Shown in pieces: positions 7,938-13,687 of a stretch of 24,714 bases of DNA; position 1 is the first letter of the stretch; every line of letters begins with the position of its first letter. Below the pieces are notes generated by a model, which was not told where the DNA came from, ran no database searches, and saw only the letters and a program-made list of their open reading frames with translations. The translations under genes and the position numbers were made by a program. Source of the stretch: Bacillota bacterium (GTDB taxonomy: Bacteria; Bacillota; Clostridia; Christensenellales; CAG-138); the NCBI GenBank assembly GCA_023455425.1, contig JAEYCM010000028.1:1-24714 (forward strand). Reading direction: 5' to 3'.

Positions 7938-7992
7938 AATCCTGCGGCCAACAAAAAGGCAGGCGCCGCGGGGATAAATGGCCCGCAGGATT
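7938..7992. repeat. Inverted repeat upstream of spoIIP
   Basis: AATCCTGCGG (7938-7947) and CCGCAGGATT (7983-7992) are a perfect 10-bp inverted repeat with a 35-nt GC-rich spacer. A second, smaller one follows: ATGCATC (8003-8009) with GATGCAT (8034-8040). Together they fill most of the gap between the gpr terminator and spoIIP, where the spoIIP promoter must lie. I cannot identify a clear sigma-E promoter; CATACGTT at 8038-8045 is a partial match to a sigma-E -10 box, without a convincing -35. Confidence 0.45.
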
Positions 7993-8050
7993 CCTGTTTT
8001 GCATGCATCGGCCCACGCATACCCGTTCATGCTGATGCATACGTTTTTAC

Positions 8051-9124
8051 ATGGACAGGATGTGGACAAAACGCGGCGGCAAGAAAAAGAGCAAACCGCA
8101 AAAACGGCGGTTAAAGGGGGAGACCTCTTTTTCCGCCGTACGTTTGCGCCTGTTTGCAGCAGCCGCAGTGGCTTTGAGCATGCTCGGGATCGCGCTGCTA
8201 AGTTCCGGCTCGGCCAACAGAAGGCTCATGATGATGTCCGTACCCATGGTGTACGCCGCGGAGCCGGAAGCGCCGGAACTGCCTGAATCCGATATTTCCA
8301 TTTCGCGCGTGGATATCATGCCGGAGGTCGGGGAGGAGATGCGCATCGAAGTGCTCTCCCCCAAGGCGCAGCCTTCCGTGGAGTTGGGAGGTCCCGAGCC
8401 GCGTATTCTCATCTACCACACCCACACCACCGAGGCATATACGCAGACAAAAGAAAACAGCTATGAGGAAAGCGGCGAATGGCGCACGTTTGACGAAGAA
8501 AAGAATATCGTCGCCGTAGGCGAACTCCTGGCAAAAATCCTGCGGGAACAATACGGCTGCAATGTTATCCATGATAAAACCAATCACGAACCGCCCAGGC
8601 TTGCCACCTCGTATGAGCGCTCGGAAGTAACCATGAAAAAGTATAAGGAACAGTATCCTTCCCTTACCATGTTCATTGACGTGCACCGCGATGCGGGCGG
8701 CGAGCCCATGGTGACCGAAATTGACGGCAAACGCGTCGCCCGGCTGATGTTTGTGGTGGGAACCGGGGAAGGGGCGACGGGCACCGGTTTTAAAGAAATG
8801 CCGGATTTTGAAAGCAATTATGCGCTTGCGCTTGCCGTAACCAATAAGCTTGCAGAAATCGACGAAGGGCTGCCGCGCAACATCCGCGTCAAGGTCAACC
8901 GCTATAACCAGCATGTTTCCAACCAGTGCCTGCTCATCGAGGTGGGGGACAATATGAACACGCTCGAAGAAGCGTTGAACGCCATCCCATATTTTGCGCA
9001 GGCGCTGATGAATGTCGTGGGCTCCGGCCAACCCGCCGCCGACCCGGGCAAGGCCGCAAGCGCCGCTGCGAACGCTTCGGGCAAAAAGGCCACCCCCGCG
9101 CCCGAAATCAATTGGGCGCCCTGA
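8051..9124 (+). CDS. spoIIP: Stage II sporulation protein P (SpoIIP, engulfment peptidoglycan hydrolase)
   Basis: SpoIIP is a membrane-anchored amidase and endopeptidase which, with SpoIID and SpoIIM, degrades peptidoglycan as the mother cell engulfs the forespore. The 357-residue product has a very basic N-terminus, one membrane helix (about residues 32-50), a variable linker, and the amidase domain: ILIYHTHTTEAY (His123, His125, Glu128), FIDVHRD (His212), QHVSNQCLLIEVGDNMNT (His288, Cys293, Glu297). These match the zinc and catalytic positions conserved in the family. The last 30 residues are Ala/Pro-rich. The start is uncertain: ATG 8051 and ATG 8060 are both in frame and neither has a strong RBS. 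Adjacency to gpr is conserved in Bacillus and Clostridia, supporting both calls. Confidence 0.95.
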   Translation: MDRMWTKRGGKKKSKPQKRRLKGETSFSAVRLRLFAAAAVALSMLGIALLSSGSANRRLMMMSVPMVYAAEPEAPELPESDISISRVDIMPEVGEEMRIEVLSPKAQPSVELGGPEPRILIYHTHTTEAYTQTKENSYEESGEWRTFDEEKNIVAVGELLAKILREQYGCNVIHDKTNHEPPRLATSYERSEVTMKKYKEQYPSLTMFIDVHRDAGGEPMVTEIDGKRVARLMFVVGTGEGATGTGFKEMPDFESNYALALAVTNKLAEIDEGLPRNIRVKVNRYNQHVSNQCLLIEVGDNMNTLEEALNAIPYFAQALMNVVGSGQPAADPGKAASAAANASGKKATPAPEINWAP

Positions 9125-9202
9125 ACCATCCTCCCCATACGCGCGTTTGTGCTGTATACTCTATAGAAACGGCAGTTGAAACGCGTGAAACGGAGGGACA
9201 GG

Positions 9203-9934
9203 ATGCGGTTTTTGCATTGCGCGGATTTGCATATCGGCTGCTCTTCTGACGTGGAGGAAGGGGTGAACAGCCTTACTCTTCTTGCGGAAGCCGCGCTTGA
9301 TTCCAAGGCACAGGCGCTTCTCGTCGCGGGCGACTTGTTCGACAAAACGGCCCCGTACCCTTATGCGGCGCAGCGCGCCTCCAAGCCGCTTGTCCGCTTG
9401 ATGGAACACGGCATACGGGTATATGCCGCGGATGGCAATCACGATTGCGGGCCGGGCGGCGCTTCCCAATTGCTTGGGTATCTGGAGGAAAGGGCGCTTG
9501 TCCGTGTGCTGCGCCCAAGTTGGGATGGGGAGGACAAGCCGATATTGGATCGCTGTATTACGTTTTGCGGCAACGTGCGGATCGTGGGTCTGGGATTTCT
9601 GGGAAATCAAACAGCCCCAAGGCTCAGTGCTTTTGTGGACGAGTTGCCGGCATATGCGGGCGCTACGGTCTGCCTGCTGCACACCGGCGTATACAAGACA
9701 GGGCGTGTTCCGTTGGGGGGCATTACGGAGGAGGATATCTCATACTGCGCGAAAAAAATACAGTATATCGCGCTTGGCCACCGGCACGGGCGGGAAGAGC
9801 ATGGGATCGCATACAACCCCGGTTCCCCCTCCGGTGTTCGGCTCAACGAGCCCGGCGCGGATTATGGGTATTATTTGGCGGATATCGGCGGGAGTTCTGT
9901 TCATATCGCGTTCTTCTCTACAAGAAACCGATAA
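9203..9934 (+). CDS. SbcD-like metallophosphoesterase (DNA repair exonuclease family)
   Basis: The 243-residue product is a calcineurin-like phosphoesterase of the SbcD/Mre11/YhaO group. It shows the metal-binding motifs in order: CADLHIG (Asp8, His10), AGDLFDK (Asp44), DGNHD (Asn79-Asp81), LLHTGVY (His160) and ALGHRHG (His193, His195). It is short: SbcD proteins are usually 340-400 residues, and the C-terminal capping and SbcC-binding part is absent. The ATG at 9203 has GGAGGG (9192-9197) before it; a TTG at 9176 in frame is less likely. No SbcC-type ATPase is adjacent. It is followed by a convergent kinase gene only 44 bases away. It probably cleaves phosphodiester bonds in DNA or a nucleotide; the substrate is unknown. 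Confidence 0.88.
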   Translation: MRFLHCADLHIGCSSDVEEGVNSLTLLAEAALDSKAQALLVAGDLFDKTAPYPYAAQRASKPLVRLMEHGIRVYAADGNHDCGPGGASQLLGYLEERALVRVLRPSWDGEDKPILDRCITFCGNVRIVGLGFLGNQTAPRLSAFVDELPAYAGATVCLLHTGVYKTGRVPLGGITEEDISYCAKKIQYIALGHRHGREEHGIAYNPGSPSGVRLNEPGADYGYYLADIGGSSVHIAFFSTRNR

Positions 9935-9978
9935 TCCTTCCATATATCCCGGGAAATATTGTCGAAAACAAACGCCTC

Positions 9979-11361
9979 TTAGCTTTCGCTTGTCAAAACG
10001 GGCAGCAGGAGTTCAAACGCCGCGCCCGGATTTTGATTATAGGCAATGATCTTCCCGCCCATTGCAGTGACGGCGCTTTGCGCAATCGCAAACCCAAGCC
10101 CAAATTTGCCGCCCTTCCCCGTATAGAAACGCTCAAACAGGTGAGGGAGATCCTCCGGTGCAATGCCCGCTCCGTCGTCCGAGATTTTGATGACCGCCTG
10201 CTGCTGCCGTGCAAACAACGCTATTTGCACCTCTGTTTTTGCATATCGCAGGCAATTGGAGACGATGTTGTTGACTGCCTGGGAAAGCAGCGCATCGTCG
10301 CCCAGTATGGATATCTCCGTATCGGGCAGCAGAAGCGTCAGCTTACGGCCCTCCTTGGCTGCTACCACCGTCAGGCGCTGTGCATATTCCTTGAGCGTGT
10401 GGGTGAGGGGGAGCGAAATAAGATCCTTTGCGTCATTTGATTCAATGCGGGAAAGCGTAAGCAGCCCGCTCACCAGCGCGTTGAGGCGCTGGCTTTCCAG
10501 TATGATGATTTGCGCAGCTTTCTTCGTATCCGGCACCACGCCGCCTGCGATCCCTTCGGCATATCCCTGTATGGACATCAGAGGAGTTTTCAGTTCATGC
10601 GAGGCGTTCTGCAAAAACGTGCGCTGCGCATTGTCATAGGCCGCAAGCTGCGCGCCCATTTGCTCGATGCTTTCTTCCAAATAAACAAGCTCACTGATAT
10701 CAGTTTTCCGGGCAGCTTCGGCACGATGGAACTCGCCCCGGCCTATGGCGCGCGTCCGCGTGCACAGGGCGGTAACAGGCTTTGCAATGCGCGACGCAAT
10801 GGCGCCCGAAGCGATTATGGCAACGGTAATGCCCGCAGCCAGGATCAGCAAAAAGTATACATTGACGGTGCGGATATATGTGTTTGTGCCGCCCGCCCGC
10901 GTCATCAACAGCACAGTTTCTTTATTCTCGGTGGTAAATAAGGGCTTTACAAAGTAGCGTTCCCCACGAAATAGCACGGAATAGGCGCGGCCAGAGTCCA
11001 TACGGTCAAGCCGTTCCGGAAGGATGTCCGTGCTTCGTCGTCCCGACAATGTATTTGGATAGACAAGCGCGCCCGTCTCATTGAACATCAGCAGCTGGAT
11101 GCTCGACATCAGGCCGGTTTTCGTGAGCTCGCCGGATAGAAAGGACAATGCCCAATCCGCGTGTTCTCCCGTGACACCGCCTTCTGGCGCGCTGTCCTGT
11201 AACAGCACGGTGAGCGTATCCGCAGCCGAATGAAGGTCCTCACGCGCGACCCGGTTCTGATACAGCCGCATGGCAACGTTAAAGAGCAGCATGCAGGCGA
11301 TCAATATGCCGACCAGCAGCCACAGAAATGGTCGGCGAATTTCTTTTTGCAGCTTTTTCAT
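9979..11361 (-). CDS. Sensor histidine kinase of a two-component system
   Basis: A membrane kinase that autophosphorylates in response to an envelope signal and passes phosphate to the adjacent regulator. The 460-residue product has a membrane helix near residues 11-34, an extracytoplasmic sensor region of about 130 residues with no family I recognise, a second helix near 168-190, a HAMP linker, a HisKA domain with NASHELKTPL (His255), and a HATPase domain with the N box NNIVSNCLRYA and the G boxes DDGAGIAPED and GGKFGLGFAIA. GGGAG lies before the ATG, which overlaps the regulator stop (ATGA), so the two are translationally coupled with the regulator first. The 3' end faces the phosphoesterase gene. 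The kinase looks intact and active. Confidence 0.95.
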   Translation of the reverse strand: MKKLQKEIRRPFLWLLVGILIACMLLFNVAMRLYQNRVAREDLHSAADTLTVLLQDSAPEGGVTGEHADWALSFLSGELTKTGLMSSIQLLMFNETGALVYPNTLSGRRSTDILPERLDRMDSGRAYSVLFRGERYFVKPLFTTENKETVLLMTRAGGTNTYIRTVNVYFLLILAAGITVAIIASGAIASRIAKPVTALCTRTRAIGRGEFHRAEAARKTDISELVYLEESIEQMGAQLAAYDNAQRTFLQNASHELKTPLMSIQGYAEGIAGGVVPDTKKAAQIIILESQRLNALVSGLLTLSRIESNDAKDLISLPLTHTLKEYAQRLTVVAAKEGRKLTLLLPDTEISILGDDALLSQAVNNIVSNCLRYAKTEVQIALFARQQQAVIKISDDGAGIAPEDLPHLFERFYTGKGGKFGLGFAIAQSAVTAMGGKIIAYNQNPGAAFELLLPVLTSES

Positions 11362-12056
11362 ATGGTTTCTCCCGGAGTAAGCTTAAATCCAAATCCCCAA
11401 ACAGTCTCAATTTGAATGGATGCGCACGCTGCCGTGAGCTTTTTCCTCAGGCGCTTCATCACGTCGTCCGTGGCGCGGGTATCAATATCAAAATCAAACT
11501 TCCATACATTTTTTAACAACTCCTCGCGGGAAACGGCGGAGGGGCTTTTTTTGATGAGGTAGGCAAGCAGCATCAGCTCCGTCGGGGTCAGGTCCAGCCG
11601 GATTCCGTTTACATTGGCTTCCCGTATCGTCAGATCGATTGTAACGTTGCCCGCTTCCGCACGCTCGCCCATTTGGCCCGCCCCGCGGTCAGGCTCCAGC
11701 CTGCGGAACAGCGCCTTCACGCGCGCCACCAGCTCTATGGGGGAAAAGGACTTGGTCAGGTAATCGTCCGATCCGAGCGTAATGCCCGCGATCCGGTCGG
11801 CCTCGCTGTCCCGCGCGGAAACGATAATGATGGGAACGTTGCTCTTTTTTCTGAGGCTTGCGCAAAGTGTCAGGCCGTCCGTACCCGGCATCATGATATC
11901 GAGTATCACAAGGTCGACAGGCTTTTCTAGAAACGAAGCAAGCAGCGCGTCCCCGTTTTCATACTGCTGCACCTCATATCCTTCGTTTTCCAAAAACAGG
12001 CCGATCAGCGTGCGGATATTCGCATCGTCCTCAGCAATGGAAATGGTACGTTTCAT
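11358..12056 (-). CDS. OmpR/PhoB-family response regulator
   Basis: The DNA-binding partner of the kinase. The 232-residue product has a receiver domain with the acidic pair Asp10-Asp11, the phospho-acceptor Asp53 in VILDIMMPGTDG, the switch region PIIIVSARDSEADRI and the conserved Lys in DDYLTKSFSPIEL, followed by a winged-helix domain (LTPTELMLLAYLIKKSPSAVSREELL, written here only as a landmark: LTPTELMLL). The start is ATG at 12056, preceded on the minus strand by GGAGGGCACC. The reading frame stays open far upstream, but that part crosses the divergent lipoprotein gene and is not real. The gene diverges from the lipoprotein at 12214; the shared gap has repeated TTTGCGGCA boxes that could be its binding sites. 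Confidence 0.95.
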   Translation of the reverse strand: MKRTISIAEDDANIRTLIGLFLENEGYEVQQYENGDALLASFLEKPVDLVILDIMMPGTDGLTLCASLRKKSNVPIIIVSARDSEADRIAGITLGSDDYLTKSFSPIELVARVKALFRRLEPDRGAGQMGERAEAGNVTIDLTIREANVNGIRLDLTPTELMLLAYLIKKSPSAVSREELLKNVWKFDFDIDTRATDDVMKRLRKKLTAACASIQIETVWGFGFKLTPGETI

Positions 12057-12106
12057 GGTGCCCTCCGTCAAGCGCATTGTATAAAGCTCTTGCCGATATT
12101 GTAGTG

Positions 12107-12172
12107 TTTGCGGCACAAAAAAGAAAGGGCTGCCGCAGTTTTGCCACACCTTGCCTGTTGTTTTGCGGCAGC
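12107..12172. promoter_or_regulatory. Repeated TTTGCGGCA boxes in the divergent regulatory gap
   Basis: TTTGCGGCA occurs at 12107-12115 and 12162-12170 as a direct repeat, 55 bp start to start. Its inverse TGCCGCA lies at 12131-12137, so that GCTGCCGCA (12129-12137) and TGCGGCAGC (12164-12172) form a perfect 9-bp inverted repeat. The gap separates the response regulator from the divergent lipoprotein gene, the usual place for autoregulatory operators. I see no clean -35/-10 pair for either direction, which would fit activated promoters. Confidence 0.5.
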
Positions 12173-12213
12173 GGAAACACGTAGGATCAAGGTATAGACA
12201 GGAGGTGATACCA

Positions 12214-12576
12214 ATGAAGCGGATGGCGGCGATATGCGCCGTACTCCTTTTTATCCTGTTGGTGGCAGGGTGTGGCGGGAGACGTGAGGATGCACAGGCG
12301 GCCGCGGCAGTACGAGAAACCGCCGTGCCGGAACAGCAGCCGGTGGCCCCGGTGCCGGTGCCTGCAGCCGGGCCGGCGAAAATGGTGGAAGAAGCGCAAG
12401 CAACGCCGGAGCAAACTTCCATACCGCAGGCGGAGGAAACTGCAGAAGGCGTTGGCGCGCAGCAGGAGACGAAGCAGGCGCTTGAGGATATTCTGGATGG
12501 AATGGAAGATGTGAAGGCAGCGGCGTCCGGTCTGGACGAAGCAGAAGAAAGCGGCGTTGCGATCCCAACGCCATAA
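12214..12576 (+). CDS. Small Ala/Pro/Glu-rich lipoprotein, function unknown
   Basis: The 120-residue product begins with a lipoprotein signal peptide with lipobox VAGC (Cys at residue 20). The mature part has no recognisable domain: an Ala/Pro/Val-rich linker (about residues 28-60), a Glu/Gln-rich stretch, and a short amphipathic helix near 85-105 (QALEDILDGMEDVKAAASGL). ATG at 12214 follows AGGAGGTGAT. It should be tethered to the outer face of the membrane with an extended, flexible body. It lies 38 bases before a secreted coiled-coil protein and diverges from a two-component system; the most economical reading is that both are targets or accessory sensors of that system. I do not recognise a family. 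Confidence 0.75.
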   Translation: MKRMAAICAVLLFILLVAGCGGRREDAQAAAAVRETAVPEQQPVAPVPVPAAGPAKMVEEAQATPEQTSIPQAEETAEGVGAQQETKQALEDILDGMEDVKAAASGLDEAEESGVAIPTP

Positions 12577-12614
12577 GGAACAGAAACAACAAGGAAATGA
12601 AAGGAGAATGAACA

Positions 12615-13199
12615 ATGAAACACACCAAGAAACGAATTTTGGCGGCACTGCTCGTTGCGGTATTGACAGTGGGCTTGGGCGCTACGGCGTTTGCGGCCTC
12701 CACTGCAAGGATAGCACAGCGGCAGCAGGTCATTGCGGAGCGGCAGGCCGCGGTGGAAAGCAAGCGCGCAGAAATCGAAAGCAAGATGGGCGGATATCAG
12801 GAGTTCCGGCAGCAGCTCGAGGCGCTCCGGTTGGAGGTGCTGGCGAACAAGGATGAAAACCTTGCGCTGGTGGCAGAGGTGAACGATTTGCGGCTTTCCA
12901 TCGTGCAGCAGGTTGAGGCATTGAAGGAAAGCGGCGCAGCGCTCCCGCAGCAGGACATCGACGCGCTTAAGAATAAGAACGGGCAGGTAAAAGGACTTGC
13001 GAAAGAGCTTCGGGCGACGCGCGGCCAGATCAAGTCCGTCATGGAGGCCAACCGAGAAAACTATAAAGCCAAGGACTACGATGCCATGGTGGCTGCGTTC
13101 TCAGAAATGGAAGCCATCCAATTCAACCGCAACGGCCTGTTGCAGCAGATGAAGGCGATCCTTCAGGAGATGGACGCCGTGCTTGCCTCCGCCGCATAA
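12615..13199 (+). CDS. Secreted coiled-coil protein, function unknown
   Basis: The 194-residue product has a cleavable signal peptide (basic start, hydrophobic core, AFA-A near residues 26-29). The rest is almost entirely charged helix: a heptad-rich stretch from about residue 35 to 110 (RQQVIAERQAAVESKRAEIE and onward), a break near QDIDALKNKNGQ, and a second helical half. Such all-helical exported proteins often sense or buffer envelope stress, but no family motif (for example the LTxxQ of Spy/CpxP) is visible. GAAAGGAG lies before the ATG. It sits with the lipoprotein at 12214 in a two-gene unit divergent from the two-component system, and a double terminator follows. Confidence 0.8.
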   Translation: MKHTKKRILAALLVAVLTVGLGATAFAASTARIAQRQQVIAERQAAVESKRAEIESKMGGYQEFRQQLEALRLEVLANKDENLALVAEVNDLRLSIVQQVEALKESGAALPQQDIDALKNKNGQVKGLAKELRATRGQIKSVMEANRENYKAKDYDAMVAAFSEMEAIQFNRNGLLQQMKAILQEMDAVLASAA

Positions 13200-13264
13200 C
13201 GGCGCGGGAGCTTCGGCTTGATGGGTAGGGAGGGCCGGATGCAATCTAATTCCCCTTTCCCTCA

Positions 13265-13322
13265 AAAAAGCGGCTTTCGGCCGCTTTTTGCCCTGTTTTG
13301 GGGCGAAAGCGGGGCGTTTTTT
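13265..13322 (+). terminator. Tandem terminators after the coiled-coil gene
   Basis: The first is a 10-bp stem AAAAAGCGGC/GCCGCTTTTT (13265-13274 with 13280-13289) with loop TTTCG; its symmetric A and T runs make it potentially bidirectional. The second immediately follows: GCCCTG (13290-13295) with CGGGGC (13310-13315), then six T. Confidence 0.88.
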
Positions 13323-13383
13323 GTGAAATCCGTCTTTCGTTCACAAAAAGTTTATAAAAGCGCCTGTAAGGCCGCATGACGCT

Positions 13384-13424
13384 GTAAAAGTGCTTTTACC
13401 GGCGGTTTTGCCATAATGTATACT
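13384..13424 (+). promoter_or_regulatory. Candidate promoter with overlapping dyad upstream of the cation ATPase
   Basis: The -10-like box TATACT (13419-13424) is 18 bp from a weak -35 TTTACC (13395-13400). Overlapping the -35 is a perfect 7-2-7 dyad GTAAAAG TG CTTTTAC (13384-13399), placed where a repressor would block polymerase. If used, transcription would start near 13431 and give a leader of about 255 nt. Confidence 0.5.
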
Positions 13425-13540
13425 AAGACGGCATCAAAGAGATGCTTATTCCAATGGATTCAAAGCGCGCCGCTATGGTTCTGGTGTTTCCCAATAAGAC
13501 TGCGTCATGACATAATTTCGCCACATTTCATCCGGAATGA

Positions 13541-13643
13541 GCGCAATGCCTGAGGTGGGCAAAGTTGAAGGTCAGGCTTGGCGCATGGTATTATTTTCTG
13601 TAAAGATTCATCACACGGCCAATTTACATGCCGCCGTGATGAA
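13541..13643 (+). promoter_or_regulatory. Structured leader before the cation ATPase
   Basis: Two hairpins occupy the region. One pairs 13541-13553 with 13572-13584 (13 positions, 11 paired, core CCTGA/TCAGG; 18-nt loop). The other pairs TTCATCAC (13607-13614) with GTGATGAA (13636-13643) and, inside it, CGGC with GCCG. The second ends 44 bases before the start codon. P-type ATPase genes are sometimes controlled by metal-sensing riboswitches (yybP-ykoY, M-box), but I do not find their conserved loop sequences. The rest of 13200-13687 holds only terminators and the promoter candidate, with no convincing gene. Confidence 0.4.
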
Positions 13644-13687
13644 TTGTGAAGTTTTGAGGGAACATAGGTTGGAAAGGGGTTTTGCAT

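Noticed and set aside
8198..9031. Long minus-strand frame inside spoIIP
   Set aside because: It is antisense to a well-supported gene and has a His/Arg/Phe-rich shadow composition.
9445..10440. A 331-codon plus-strand frame spanning the phosphoesterase end and the kinase gene
   Set aside because: It overlaps two certain genes in wrong frames and has no RBS or family motif.
12057..12213. tRNA or small RNA gene in the divergent gap
   Set aside because: There is no cloverleaf or T-loop consensus. The structure is explained by the inverted TGCGGCA boxes.
12057..12623. N-terminal extension of the response regulator to 421 residues
   Set aside because: It overlaps the divergent lipoprotein gene and intergenic repeats, is Ser/Ala low-complexity, and the ATG at 12056 has a good RBS and starts exactly at the receiver domain.
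13431..13687. yybP-ykoY (manganese) or M-box (magnesium) riboswitch
   Set aside because: The conserved loop sequences of these classes are not present; only generic hairpins can be supported.
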